Source: Nocardia suismassiliense (GTDB taxonomy: Bacteria; Actinomycetota; Actinomycetes; Mycobacteriales; Mycobacteriaceae). Taken from it: a DNA stretch of 64,000 bases. A program made the translations under genes and the position numbers. Below the pieces are notes generated by a model. It was not told the DNA's origin. It saw nothing but the letters and a program-made list of their open reading frames with translations, and did no database searches. The stretch lies in the NCBI RefSeq assembly GCF_900269665.1, contig NZ_LT985363.1, forward strand, positions 1 to 64,000, written 5' to 3'. Shown here piece after piece: positions 1 to 8,319 of this stretch; positions within the stretch are counted from its first letter, which is position 1, and each line of letters opens with the position of its first letter.

Positions 1-102
1 CGGACGCGAACGGAAGCACCAGCGGCGAAGTGTACAGCGCGTGGGTGCCGGTCCAAAGAACATGCCGCGGGCACCCGCCATGAGTGACCGCATCGCAGTC
101 GA

Positions 103-180
103 TTTTTTTAACAGCACGCGCGCCCCCCGAGACCCCCCCCTACCCCTGCGCCGGCGGCGTAAGATGTGTAAAAGAGACGG
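103..180 (+). other. Probable Illumina P5/Nextera adapter remnant (assembly artefact)
   Basis: Positions 162-180 match the 19-bp Nextera mosaic end at 17 of 19 positions. Immediately 5' (about 145-161) the sequence resembles the Nextera read-1 arm. Further 5' (110-140) it resembles the P5 flow-cell arm (shared ACG, CCGAGA and C-rich steps), preceded by a T-run at 103-109. That order (homopolymer, P5, index, read-1 arm, mosaic end, insert) is what adapter read-through at a contig end gives. The many mismatches are C/G-biased, as in low-quality bases. Everything left of about 182 should be treated as non-genomic until checked. The alternative, chance similarity in GC-rich DNA, is unlikely given the ordered match. 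Confidence 0.7.
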
Positions 181-182
181 GC

Positions 183-882
183 CCAGACCCGCCCCACCAT
201 CTCGAACCCGACTCGCCTGCCGAGTTTCCTTCTGCTTCACCCATAGCTGAGCCGGGCGCTGCCGCTGATGCTGGAGCAGAGATGTTGTAGCACCCGGATG
301 CCCAGAACACGCTGACCTGCAGGTGCGGGTGACGCCGGCGATGACTTTGGGGGTGTTTCTGAGGCTGTATTTCGGGTTGCCGGGATCGATTCGTTCGGGT
401 GAATAGGCCACGGCGACATCGGTTCCGATCGCCAGGCCGGATTCGGCGAGGATTGGGCTGAGGAGCTGTTCGGTGGTGCCTGGATAGGTTGTTGATTCCA
501 GTATCACCAGTGTGCCGGGGTGGAGGTGGTCGCGGACCGTGCGTGCGGCGGCCTCGAGTGCGGTGAGGTCGGGCAGACCTTTGCGCAGTGGTGTGGGGAC
601 GCAGAGGACTATCACCTGTGCTTTGTCCAGTTCTGCGGGGTCGTCGGTGGCGCGGAAGCCTCGCTCGTGCAGGTTTGTGAGGTCGGCGGGGGTGATCGTG
701 TCGGTAGGTGGGACTCCGCGGTTGATTGCTTCGATGCGGGCGGTGTCGATGTCGAGGCCGATCACGTGATGGCCCGCCAGGGCGGCTTCATGGCATAAGC
801 GCAGCCCCACGTAGCCGACGCCGACGACAACGACGGTGAAACCGAACTCTGTTGTGCGATCTAGTGTTTGGGATAATTCCAT
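183..882 (-). CDS. Nucleotide-sugar dehydrogenase (UDP-ManNAc/UDP-glucose dehydrogenase family), 3'-truncated
   Basis: The family carries out NAD-dependent two-step oxidation of a UDP-sugar to the uronate for capsule or cell-surface glycan synthesis. The start ATG at 882 has GAGG upstream. The N-terminal Rossmann motif GVGYVGLRLC lies near residues 20-30, followed by VIGLDID, then PTPLRKGLPDL and the ESTTYPGTTE segment, then AYSPERIDPGNPKY and PKVIAGVT. Homology stops at about position 320 (near residue 188), before the catalytic Cys domain. The frame stays open to the window edge but reads as unrelated, low-complexity residues. The loss is probably caused by the bad contig end rather than by a natural truncation. 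The downstream HAD gene lies on the same strand. Confidence 0.7.
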
Positions 883-971
883 GATTGGAACCTCGTTTTC
901 ATGCGCGGTGTCTGGACGTGCGTCAGCGACATCCCGGTGTCGGGACGTGCGGGGTTGGGATGCTGGTATCG

Positions 972-1649
972 CTAGTGGGCGTTGCTGCTGGGCCAGTGCG
1001 CGGAGATCTGTGCGCGCAGCAGGGCCGGGTCGCCGGTGAAGTGGAACGCGCTCCCGCCCCATGCGCGGAAGACCTCGCAGGTGTCAGCGCAGTCGTCGAT
1101 GAGCACGGCGTTGTGTGGTTGGAGCCCGTAGCGGGTCAGGGTCGGTCCGAAGAAGCGGTCGGGAGACTCTTTTTTGAGCGATCCGACCTCGGAGGAGACA
1201 ATCAGTTCGTCGATGCGTAACTCGCCGGTGAGGACCTTGGGGGCGGCGTGGAGGAAGCAGTCCATATTGTCGCTGGCGACCCCGAGGAACGCGCGTGGAC
1301 GCAGTTCGCGCACGATGCTCGACATTGCCGGATCGATCTGGGCTTTTCGGCAGTCCCGCAACAGCTCTCGCAGTAGATAGTCGTCGCGATAGCGGGCGGG
1401 CAACCGCACGTTGAGGGTGGCAATGACCTCGGCGTCGGAGACCAGCCCGCGCATCCATCCCTGAACGTAGTCTTTTCGGCCGCGGAACAACTCTTCGAGT
1501 GCGTCGCGCATCTGAGAGGACAGGGGATGTTTGGTGTTGCCGACGATGCTTTCCCAGAACTGGGCCGTGCTGAGGGTGTTGAACCAGTCGAGGAAGACGA
1601 ACACATCGAAGTACGGAAGGACGAACTGGTCCGACCGAGACTGTGTCAT
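972..1649 (-). CDS. HAD-superfamily hydrolase
   Basis: 225 aa. The ATG is preceded by GGAGG at ideal spacing. HAD motifs are in order: motif I VFLDWFNTL (residues ~17-25; nucleophile Asp, with Asn in place of the usual second Asp), motif II VASDN (~122), a motif III lysine in SLKKES (~155), and motif IV LIDDCADT (~182). The helical cap between motifs I and II is that of a subfamily I enzyme. The altered motif I resembles dehalogenase-like or pseudophosphatase members, so phosphatase activity is not assured. It lies 89 nt upstream of the nucleotide-sugar dehydrogenase on the same strand, so a sugar-phosphate role is possible but is only inference. Confidence 0.75.
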   Translation of the reverse strand: MTQSRSDQFVLPYFDVFVFLDWFNTLSTAQFWESIVGNTKHPLSSQMRDALEELFRGRKDYVQGWMRGLVSDAEVIATLNVRLPARYRDDYLLRELLRDCRKAQIDPAMSSIVRELRPRAFLGVASDNMDCFLHAAPKVLTGELRIDELIVSSEVGSLKKESPDRFFGPTLTRYGLQPHNAVLIDDCADTCEVFRAWGGSAFHFTGDPALLRAQISAHWPSSNAH

Positions 1650-2349
1650 GTCGCCTCCGGGGTCCGTTGCTGGATCGGTGGTGTTCTGGTGGTCATGTCG
1701 CGCAGTGGCGGGCGAGTCCGCCTACCCCGCCGAGCCAGTAGCTGGTTGCCACGAACGGGTAAGCGGGGAGTCCGCGCAGGATAGTGTCCCGGTTCGGGCG
1801 GGACTCGGAGGCGATGTCGAGGGTCTGCAGACAGTTGGCACGTCATTGTGAACGAGGGCACCGACAACAACACCCATAGCGCACGCCCCCAACAGCCGTT
1901 CGTTGGCATCTCGATGCTGGGAAACGCCGAACAACGCGTTGTATCACCTGGCCTGCCAACGCATCACGGCGACCTTGCGCCGGCCGCCAGGTCGCGAAAT
2001 CGCGATGCCCGCGCACCTTCCCAGCACCCGTAGGTCTGTACTCGCCCGCAATCGCGCCGATAGCTATTGCGGCGTCGAACTATTGCAGCTCAACAGTATT
2101 CACCGTGCGTCCGTCGACTCAGGTCGGAAACGGGGGTCGTGCCGCAGGACCCGCAGCGCCAGGTACTGACGGAGACAGCACGGCATGCGCCTTGCGATAT
2201 ACCACACAGTCGCCGTTCCCACCACCGGTGTGCCCCCCGGCGTGGGTGCATCTCGACTTCGCCGCCCCTTCTGCCGCCCTAGCCTCGGCAGCACGCCCAT
2301 CGATTGGATGGTGTGATTCCGTTGCGGCGCAACCGAAAGGGGTGCGATC
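1650..2349. other. Intergenic region without a convincing gene; holds the promoter of the next gene
   Basis: About 700 nt separate the divergent HAD gene (minus) and the 2350 gene (plus). The open frames here lack ribosome sites and have irregular codon use. The only clear structure is the shared element at 2227 with its TAGCCT hexamer (separate entry). Confidence 0.5.
2227..2285 (+). promoter_or_regulatory. Shared leader element GGTGTGCCC...GGG plus TAGCCT (-10-like)
   Basis: GGTGTGCCCCCC at 2227 is followed by GGGTG about 17 nt after its start and by TAGCCT at 2280, 53 nt from the element start. The same arrangement precedes three paralogous genes (5175, 30893, 41552). No common -35 is visible, which would suit an activator-dependent promoter. 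The hexamer starts 70 nt upstream of the TTG start at 2350. Confidence 0.6.
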
Positions 2350-3282
2350 TTGTCCGGCATCGATAGTATCTCCGGCGATCCTGCGTGGCGGTCGCCACGA
2401 GAGCTACCTCAGACCCTGCGCTCGACGCAGACCCTCACCAGCTGGTTGTTGCAGGCGATGCCATCACCCCTCACAGTTGGGGCGATCGGCTTCAGCGCTC
2501 ATCTGGTGGACCCGCTGCAATTGTCCACCTATCTGGCCCACCACGGCTGGCACTATGGCGGGCTCAAACCGGGCAGTTCCGCCATCATCTCGTGGCACCA
2601 CCGCGACCGGCCCGTCGCGGTGACCGTGCACCTGGACCTCCACGACCCCGCCGCCGACCTGCTCAACACTCAGGCGCTGGCCGTCATGGCCGAGGCCGAA
2701 CAGCGAATCCCGGCGGCCGTGATCGCCGACCTCACCCGATCCAGCGCCCGCGGAACGGGCCCGAACGGCTGGCCCGGTGTCGCCCGCCATCCCCGCACCA
2801 CTCCAGTTCCCGCCGGCGAACAGCAGCTGCGTAGCGACTACCTCGCTTTTCGCACCTTGCTCTACCACCCCGTCACCGGCGCGTTGGACCCCGATCCACC
2901 CGCACAAGCCGTGCGCCGGGCCTGCCAACTCGAGGACCGATGGCTGCCGATCAGCTCGCACTGGCACCAACTACACACCACCGTCGAGGCATGGCGGAAC
3001 AACCCCGCGACCATGGACCGCCTACACAAAGTGCTGCTCAAACACCCCGCCAGCACCTCCGCGACGACGCTGCGCGACCACGACCAAGCACGCGCCCTCA
3101 CTGGACACCCACGCCCTGCCGAACTCGACGACCCCGCCCTCACCGCCGCCGATCTCGCCGCAACCGCGACCCGCGGACACCCCAACCACCCCGCTCGCAC
3201 CGCGGCCGAGTGCGAACAACCCGAGTCACTCCTCGAGAACCCCAGCGCCACAACCGAACTCGACACCGCCGCCACTCTGTAG
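2350..3282 (+). CDS. Hypothetical plasmid protein, family-B module (paralogue of 5293 and of the middle of 31014)
   Basis: 310 aa, no family recognised. The TTG start is supported by AAAGGGG about 8 nt upstream. The protein shares an ordered pattern with the genes at 5293 and 31014: a hydrophobic-rich DPxxLxxYLAxxGW motif (residues ~55-70), a segment ending in a helical LRxDYxxFR stretch (~155-165), and a C-terminal helix with a conserved RDHDQARxxTG signature (~235-250). No signal peptide or TM helix is present, so it is likely cytoplasmic. The Pro/Thr/Ala-rich tail after residue ~260 is probably disordered. The family appears specific to this replicon, and the shared leader suggests co-regulation. 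No function can be assigned. Confidence 0.7.
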   Translation: MSGIDSISGDPAWRSPRELPQTLRSTQTLTSWLLQAMPSPLTVGAIGFSAHLVDPLQLSTYLAHHGWHYGGLKPGSSAIISWHHRDRPVAVTVHLDLHDPAADLLNTQALAVMAEAEQRIPAAVIADLTRSSARGTGPNGWPGVARHPRTTPVPAGEQQLRSDYLAFRTLLYHPVTGALDPDPPAQAVRRACQLEDRWLPISSHWHQLHTTVEAWRNNPATMDRLHKVLLKHPASTSATTLRDHDQARALTGHPRPAELDDPALTAADLAATATRGHPNHPARTAAECEQPESLLENPSATTELDTAATL

Positions 3283-3424
3283 CGGCACCGCCATGACGGC
3301 CGGTCACCACGCGGTCACTCCGGGGCCGCAGCCGATACCTAACAGCCGGGCTGTGCCGGCGAATCCTCGACAGCAAGTGTTTAATGCCGATCGACATGTC
3401 GTCGCCTACCAGTAGCGTTGACCC

Positions 3425-3619
3425 ATGCAGCAGAACCGAGGGTGGCCACTCAACTCCAAAGGCGGACGCGACTGGGACCACTATTTCCAGTCCCGCTACG
3501 GAAACCGACCACTGCTGGCCGCAATCGCCGCCACCGCCCACCGGGCCGGGAATGCCCTCCTGGAAATCGACGCCGATTCAGCGCCCGCCCCGCATCGGCG
3601 CGCCTCTCGCCCAAGCTGA
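3425..3619 (+). CDS. Small hypothetical protein
   Basis: 64 aa. Codon use is strongly G/C-ending and regular, as expected of a real gene here. The protein begins MQQNRGWPL and has a hydrophobic segment LLAAIAATAHRAGNALLEI (residues ~31-49) that is more likely an amphipathic helix than a TM span. No good Shine-Dalgarno sequence is seen, so the start is uncertain. It follows the 2350 gene after 142 nt and converges on the PadR-like gene. No family recognised. Confidence 0.4.
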   Translation: MQQNRGWPLNSKGGRDWDHYFQSRYGNRPLLAAIAATAHRAGNALLEIDADSAPAPHRRASRPS

Positions 3620-3688
3620 ACAACGCCCACCCGCATCCGGACCCTCAGTCGCCTCCGCTGGCCAGCCGACCGCTAGCACTGCCGACCG

Positions 3689-4003
3689 TCAAAGCCATTC
3701 GAGGCCAACCGAGGCGAACCGAGGATCGGCCTGCGCGGCACGCAGCTTTCCCACCAACTCATCCCGACCCAGCTCCGTCAACCGGTAGTAGCGGCGCGGC
3801 GGACGCGACTCGGTGATCGTTGCCGGATCCTCGCGAAACTCCGAAACCCAGTGCAACGCAACCATCTTTGCCAGCATCGGATACACCACCGCCGAGGTTT
3901 GATTGGCGTTCCGAACCAAGCGATAGCCCCAGTGGTCAATATCAGGCGCCCGCACGAACTCGGCGGCGACCCGGACAAAGCTCTGCGTCAACCGCACACC
4001 CAT
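3689..4003 (-). CDS. PadR-like winged-helix transcriptional regulator
   Basis: 104 aa, the usual length of a minimal PadR-type repressor. It has an N-terminal helical part, then YPMLAKMVALHWV (recognition-helix region, residues ~42-55) and a wing ending in the hallmark PPRRYYRLTELGRDEL (~68-83). The substrate or ligand is unknown. It is the most downstream gene of a minus-strand group that includes a MazEF-like module (70 nt gap). The upstream DNA has TATG/CATAG direct repeats at about 4000-4020, which could be an autoregulatory operator. Confidence 0.65.
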   Translation of the reverse strand: MGVRLTQSFVRVAAEFVRAPDIDHWGYRLVRNANQTSAVVYPMLAKMVALHWVSEFREDPATITESRPPRRYYRLTELGRDELVGKLRAAQADPRFASVGLEWL

Positions 4004-4073
4004 AGCTTACATAGGTCATAAACCACAGACACCCTCGCGGCCTCAGCGGAGATTGCGCTCTCTCGGTAAGGAT

Positions 4074-4379
4074 CTAGAGATCCATCGCTGCGCGGAACCG
4101 CATGCCCACGGTCTCCATGGTCGCGGCGTCGAGGGCATCGATGCGTTCGGTCAGGCAGCCTCGTCGCAGTTTCTCAAGTCCGTCGCCCATGTTCAGCCAG
4201 CACGTGCGACCGTCGATGGTGACCTCGACGGCGAGTACGTCGATGGGGTTGTCCGTGCTGACCCGCACCCCGTACAGCACTCGGCGGGCTTCCTGGTCGA
4301 GCACGGACTGGGCAGACACCAGCCCCGTCAGCCAGTTGTGGGTTTGGACCTCGTAACGCCAGACCTCACCCCGCCGCAC
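4074..4379 (-). CDS. MazF/PemK-like toxin (probable mRNA interferase)
   Basis: 101 aa from a GTG start that overlaps the end of the antitoxin gene. The frame is open further upstream (to 4490), but the residues there are shadow-like and the antitoxin occupies that DNA. The start VRRGEVWRYE fits the RRGEVW beta-strand opening of MazF/PemK/CcdB-fold toxins. The rest is a plausible SH3-like beta barrel (YGVRVSTDN, DVLAVEVTIDG) ending in helices. It is divergent, and the canonical GxRPVLVV segment is replaced by ARRVLYGVRV. It probably cleaves RNA when unpaired from the antitoxin, which would make it a plasmid-stabilising addiction system. Confidence 0.55.
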   Translation of the reverse strand: MRRGEVWRYEVQTHNWLTGLVSAQSVLDQEARRVLYGVRVSTDNPIDVLAVEVTIDGRTCWLNMGDGLEKLRRGCLTERIDALDAATMETVGMRFRAAMDL

Positions 4380-4617
4380 GGTATCCGCGCTGCTCGTCGA
4401 TGCGGGCGGCGGCGTCGTCGAGATCGAGGTCAGCCAAGGCGTCGGCGGTGTCATCGGCAGCGACAACCAAGGGTGGATAGTCGGTCGCAATATGGCGGCG
4501 GGCGAGCTGAGAGACCACGGCAGACTCGGAGAGCCCGGAGATTCGGGCCGCAGCCTCGATCAAGCCGGTGGCAACCGGGTCCGGCGTCCAACTCTTCCGT
4601 TTCGGGTTCGAGGGCAT
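4366..4617 (-). CDS. Antitoxin of the MazEF-like module (ribbon-helix-helix-like)
   Basis: 83 aa. The small acidic protein has a basic N-terminus (MPSNPKRKSW), a helix-turn-helix-sized segment VATGLIEAAARISGLSESAVVSQLARRHI (positions 15-43, consistent with RHH helices) and an acidic C-terminal tail DDTADALADLDLDDAAARIDEQ, the usual toxin-binding tail. The toxin gene starts inside its last codons (14-nt overlap), so the two are translationally coupled and the antitoxin comes first as expected. The family is inferred from architecture and position. Confidence 0.55.
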   Translation of the reverse strand: MPSNPKRKSWTPDPVATGLIEAAARISGLSESAVVSQLARRHIATDYPPLVVAADDTADALADLDLDDAAARIDEQRGYRAAG

Positions 4618-4757
4618 AAAGAGAGCGTATCAATCATGCGCATCATTCGCGCGCATCCCGTCCAATTTCCGTCGACAATCCTCGGTCGGACGCCCCGGCC
4701 TCACCGCGGTGCCGTCCCAAAGGCCTCCCGCTGTCAGCGCTCGGCAATGGCAGGTTG

Positions 4758-5012
4758 TCACTGCGGAGGCCAATTCCGGGGAGTCGCGCCGCACTCGAAA
4801 CACCGAGGAGCACCTGCGTAAGCCTTGATCCGTCCGTCGACGCGAAACGCCACAACTCCGACATCACTGTCAAGATTTGCCGCTCGGCCATCCAGCACGA
4901 ACCATCGCCCCTCACAAGCCGGACAAGACACCGAATCATCCACTACGGCAGCACTTTTCCTGCGACTGGACAGATCGATCACGACCCCTGGCCCGAACCC
5001 ATCTTCACTCAT
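4758..5012 (-). CDS. Small zinc-ribbon protein
   Basis: 84 aa. There are two Cys pairs: CPAC at residues ~30-33 and CFEC at ~71-74, bracketing a beta-rich segment, which is a likely zinc-ribbon fold. It begins MSEDGFGPGVVIDL with no signal peptide or TM segment. It is the first gene of a minus-strand run (antitoxin, toxin and PadR follow) and is divergent from the 5293 gene. The 281-nt intergenic region between them carries the shared leader element. Function unknown; small ribbons of this kind often bind nucleic acid or partner proteins. Confidence 0.5.
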   Translation of the reverse strand: MSEDGFGPGVVIDLSSRRKSAAVVDDSVSCPACEGRWFVLDGRAANLDSDVGVVAFRVDGRIKAYAGAPRCFECGATPRNWPPQ

Positions 5013-5174
5013 CCCCCTGTCTTACTCCCCCGCGATCTGCCTACCCAAAGGGAAAACCGCCACAATCACAGCTCGATCGGAGGCGGGCACCCACCGCGAC
5101 GCCGTCGGCAATCCTGCCCACCCCTGCTGCCGCGGTCGCCCTGACACCACCAGACGCCACTTTCACCCACCGCT

Positions 5175-5231
5175 GGTGTGCCCACGACTGGGGCGAGCGG
5201 ACCTATCACCGCAGCTGACGCGCCATAACCT
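5175..5231 (+). promoter_or_regulatory. Shared leader element (second copy) plus TAACCT (-10-like)
   Basis: GGTGTGCCC at 5175 is followed by GGGGCG and by TAACCT at 5226, an offset of 51 nt. This is the most divergent of the four copies. The downstream start is 5293. Confidence 0.55.
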
Positions 5232-5292
5232 CGGGAGGAAGCACCCGCCGACTGATGCACACCCTCCCAACCACAGTGGAAGGCCTCCCGCT

Positions 5293-6231
5293 ATGACCGA
5301 CCACAACACCGTCGTATCCCCTTTTCCCGCAGCAAATTCCGTAGGCGGATCATCTGAAACGCTTACCGGTTCAATGGGAGTGCAGGACTGGCTGCGCCAC
5401 GCGATGCCCGAGCAGCTGAGCACTTCGGCCGTTCCCGCCGCCGCGCATGAGCTGGACCCGCATCAGCTGGTGACCTACCTCGCGCGACGCGGGTGGCGCT
5501 ACTCGGGACTCATGCCCGGCAGCGACGACATCGCCGCCTGGAGCCACCACAGCCATGCCGGGCCTGTCACGGTGAGTTTGTGCCTGGACCGTCTACTCGC
5601 GCGTGGGGCCACCACTCTGCTGCTCATCCACGCCCTCGAACGCATCGCGACCTTCGAGCACCGCGACACCGACCAAGTACTCGCCGACATCATTCGCACG
5701 CCGACACCACCGAACACCTTGGTCTCCGGCGACGACTACCAACCGGCTCCCGCGGCCGAACGGCGAATGCGCGCCGACTACACAGTGTTTCGCTCCGAAC
5801 TATACGACCGGAACGGCACCCGCGTCTTCAAGCCGACCACTGCCTCACTCCAACGCGCGCTAGCGATCGAGAGCCGCTGGCTACACAACCTGGAAGGGCT
5901 GAACACCGCGTGGATCAGGCTGCACACCACCGTGGAGGCATGGCATTCCGACTCTGAGAGCATGGCGCGTCTGCATGCGGTGCTGGCCGCCTACCCCGAC
6001 AGTGTCGATGCGGCAAACCTGCGCGACCACGACCAGGCCCGCGTCATAACCGGCAACCCACCACATCACGACCCGCCCGCCGCGGCCTTCATCGCCATGA
6101 ACTCAGCCGCCGTACTGGCCCGTCCCGCAGCCCACCCGGTCAACCACCTGCCCGGTAGCACCAATCCCGAGTCAGCGGCCACCGAGGCGCTCGGTTCCGC
6201 GACCGAATCCGGCGCCGGTGTGGCGATGTAG
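5293..6231 (+). CDS. Hypothetical plasmid protein, family-B module (paralogue of 2350 and 31014)
   Basis: 312 aa from ATG 5293. The frame is open upstream to 4825, but the shared leader and the onset of homology favour this start. It aligns along its length with the 2350 protein: ELDPHQLVTYLARRGWRYSGL (about residues 56-76), an ERRMRADYTVFRSELY helix (~156), IESRWLHNLEG (~195), LHTTVEAW (~213) and LRDHDQARVITGN (~240). The C-terminal ~50 residues are Pro/Ala/Asn-rich. No catalytic signature or export signal is visible. The conserved aromatic/acidic positions suggest a folded helical domain. Function unknown. Confidence 0.7.
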   Translation: MTDHNTVVSPFPAANSVGGSSETLTGSMGVQDWLRHAMPEQLSTSAVPAAAHELDPHQLVTYLARRGWRYSGLMPGSDDIAAWSHHSHAGPVTVSLCLDRLLARGATTLLLIHALERIATFEHRDTDQVLADIIRTPTPPNTLVSGDDYQPAPAAERRMRADYTVFRSELYDRNGTRVFKPTTASLQRALAIESRWLHNLEGLNTAWIRLHTTVEAWHSDSESMARLHAVLAAYPDSVDAANLRDHDQARVITGNPPHHDPPAAAFIAMNSAAVLARPAAHPVNHLPGSTNPESAATEALGSATESGAGVAM

Positions 6232-6286
6232 GAGCGGCTACCCAACAACTAGATCATGGCACGGACAGCGCCAACATTGTTGCAAA

Positions 6287-6306
6287 CTTGAATGCTAGGA
6301 TTCTAG
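6287..6306 (+). promoter_or_regulatory. Palindromic operator candidate, 18/20 match to the site at 50361
   Basis: CTTGAATGCTAG followed by GATTCTAG. It differs from the perfect palindrome at 50361-50380 at two positions. It lies 81 nt upstream of the ATG at 6387 and includes TAGGAT, which could serve as a -10. Confidence 0.55.
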
Positions 6307-6386
6307 TTTCAATGCTTCTGACGATCCTAGAGGAGCGTCCGATCCTCGGGTCCGCGCACCATCTCGCCCCCGCAGGGAGTACCGCT

Positions 6387-6725
6387 ATGAGCACCGATCC
6401 GCGCCGACACCAAGACAACTGCGCCCGGGCTTGGGCGCGAGCTCTCCACCGCCTCAGGGCTGCGGTGCGCCGATGCAAGGCAGCGATGAGTTTGCCTCGA
6501 CAGTTCATCGAGGTGACCCGCCCCGACGGCATACCGCTGCTGGTGCCGCTGCCGCGCGGGGGCAGTCACCATATCGACACCACCGATCCACAAGTCCCGT
6601 GGCTGAGCATCTACGACCGGCGGGGTCACGCCTTTCTGCGCATGCCACTGGCTGCCCGCACACAACTCTCCACGACACTTCCAAGACAGGAACGAGCAGA
6701 TGAGCGACATCCTCGGACTCGCTGA
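6387..6725 (+). CDS. Small hypothetical protein upstream of repA
   Basis: 112 aa from an ATG with AGGGAG at good spacing; an in-frame upstream start at 6288 overlaps the operator and is less likely. The basic N-terminal helix CARAWARALHRLRAAVRRC (residues ~13-31) resembles the ALHRLR helix near the start of RepA. A middle segment PRQFIEVTRPDGIPLLVPLPRGG (residues ~36-58) is followed by WLSIYDRRGHAFLRM (~72-86). No family recognised. Its position in the replication region and behind the shared palindrome suggests a plasmid maintenance or copy-control role, which is inference only. Confidence 0.5.
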   Translation: MSTDPRRHQDNCARAWARALHRLRAAVRRCKAAMSLPRQFIEVTRPDGIPLLVPLPRGGSHHIDTTDPQVPWLSIYDRRGHAFLRMPLAARTQLSTTLPRQERADERHPRTR

Positions 6726-7005
6726 CCCGGCCAGAGACTTTCGCTGCCGTTGGACGAGGACAGCACGGAAGCGATGACCACGGCTGCGAGAATCCGAGAT
6801 CGGCTGCGCGGTCTTGACACCGTCGACGCTAGGTGGCACGTCGGGCGCCAATACCGAGCGCGTCACCGCTTCGGCTCGACTTTCGGTGAGATATGGTGGC
6901 GGTTGAGCAGGCGCGCGCACGCTCCCCGTCGCCGTCACCTTCGCCCACGCCGCAGTAGGTGACATCGCCGACCAAGGTCCCCTTCGGTGCCCGCGCATTC
7001 ACCGC

Positions 7006-7995
7006 ATGATCCACATCAAGCGGCGTGGCGGCGTGGGAGCTGTGCCGGAATGGATGACCATGCCCAAGAATTCGGGTTCAGGACCACGCAGCCGTGCCCG
7101 TGCCCGAGCGCTGTCGGCCGCGCAGAACATCAGTTACACCGCCGCCTTGCACCGCCTCCGCGCAGGGCTTGCTCCGGCTGGCGGACCGTCTGCAGGGATG
7201 TCCGAGGACGATCGCTCCTATGTGCCGCGGATGCTCACCCAGGCCAGTTTGCCCTTCCGTGACGGGGTGACCACCGACACCTGGCAAAGCTCGATCGGCA
7301 CGACGCCGTTGATACTGAAATCGGGGATGACGGTTGGCGAGTACGGTCGAGCCGTCCCCGTCGGATATCCCTTCGGTGTCTTTCCCCGGCTCTTGCTGGT
7401 GCGGTTGGGTACCGACGCCATCCGCACCGGCAGCCGAGAGCTGGTCTTGCCCGAATCGTGCTCGGAATTCGTGCAACGCCTCGGTCTACGCGCGACGGGT
7501 GGGTCTACAGGTGGGGTGACGCGGGTGCGCCACCAACTCATCCGGCTGCTGTCGTCCTCGATCACCTTCACCGCCGAGAACACCGACCGCGCAGCCACTT
7601 TCGATGTGACCGACTCATTTACCTTATGGCCCCTGGACCGGGGTGAGGTCTCCAGCGATGCGCAACCGGCACAGAGCACGATCCGGCTCTCGCCCGAATT
7701 CTTCGAACAGATCACCACCGCCCCGACGCCGGTCAACTGGCAGACCATCGACCGGCTGCGTCGAGCACCACTGCACCTCGACATCTACTTCTGGCTAGCC
7801 GCCCGTGCACGGACCGTCGACACCACTTCTACCAAGCAGCTGGTGGAGCGCTTCGACAACCGGTCCATCGCCACACCGCAATCCAGGCGCAGCCATAGCA
7901 CTGCGATGCAGCGGGCGTTGGATCACCTGATCGCGGTCGACGTCCTCCGCCGCGCAGGCGACGGCCGAGTCGCGCTGCACCCGAACGCCATCTGA
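7006..7995 (+). CDS. repA: Plasmid replication initiator, RepA_C family
   Basis: Up to 329 aa; ATGs at 7054 and 7060 are alternative starts. The N-terminal basic segment RARARALSAAQNISYTAALHRLR (residues ~29-51) is followed by the RepA_C core: YPFGVFPRLLLVRLGTDAIRTGSRELVL (~121-148), an SEFVQRLGLRATGG helix (~153), FDVTDSFTLWP (~205), LSPEFFEQI (~229) and the late RRAPLHLDIYFWLAARA segment (~251-267). The C-terminal helices contain a conserved RALDHLIAVDVLR. These proteins bind origin repeats and recruit host replication factors. This gene is the best evidence that the window is plasmid DNA. The cognate origin was not pinpointed. Confidence 0.75.
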   Translation: MIHIKRRGGVGAVPEWMTMPKNSGSGPRSRARARALSAAQNISYTAALHRLRAGLAPAGGPSAGMSEDDRSYVPRMLTQASLPFRDGVTTDTWQSSIGTTPLILKSGMTVGEYGRAVPVGYPFGVFPRLLLVRLGTDAIRTGSRELVLPESCSEFVQRLGLRATGGSTGGVTRVRHQLIRLLSSSITFTAENTDRAATFDVTDSFTLWPLDRGEVSSDAQPAQSTIRLSPEFFEQITTAPTPVNWQTIDRLRRAPLHLDIYFWLAARARTVDTTSTKQLVERFDNRSIATPQSRRSHSTAMQRALDHLIAVDVLRRAGDGRVALHPNAI

Positions 7996-8130
7996 CCCAT
8001 CCACAGTCCGCAGCGCACGCGTTGCCGTCGACGCACTGGACCAGCGGCGTCGCCGCATCGGGCCCCCGGGATCGCGGTATGCAACACCGGCTCCTCCACA
8101 GTTCGCCCACTAGGTTCCTGGCGGTCAGGT

Positions 8131-8200
8131 GACAGAAACTGACCGCGAATTGACAAGAAACTGGTAGAGCCGTGCTGATGCTGCAACCTACTGTGCGAGA
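8131..8200 (+). promoter_or_regulatory. 70-nt conserved block upstream of the P450 gene (copy 1 of 2)
   Basis: A GACAGAAA...GACCG.GAATTGACAAGAA...GTAGAGC...TGTGCGAGA pattern is shared with 20734-20803 at identical spacing (61 nt between the outer words). It contains a perfect TTGACA. It ends 120 nt upstream of the P450 start at 8320. The 325-nt gap from repA to 8320 holds nothing else recognisable. Confidence 0.5.
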
Positions 8201-8319
8201 TGGACCTGTCAAAGGTTGGGTGGGGGCGCACGCCGCCGGCGGCCTTGTGTTCGCGTCGGACACGAGGCCGCGGCGGCGGTCGCTTCAACTTGCGACTACT
8301 CCCCTAGGACCGGCAGACG

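Noticed and set aside
162..180. Mosaic-end-like sequence read as a Tn5 transposon end
   Set aside because: It is preceded in order by P5- and read-1-like sequence and a T-run, with no transposase nearby, so a library adapter is far more likely.
4069..4082. GGATCT-AG-AGATCC dyad as an operator
   Set aside because: Lies at the 3' end of the toxin gene with short arms; likely chance.
4074..4490. MazF-like toxin as a 138-aa protein starting at 4490
   Set aside because: The first 37 residues are Pro/Thr/Ser shadow of the antitoxin gene; the overlapping GTG at 4379 gives a normal MazF length.
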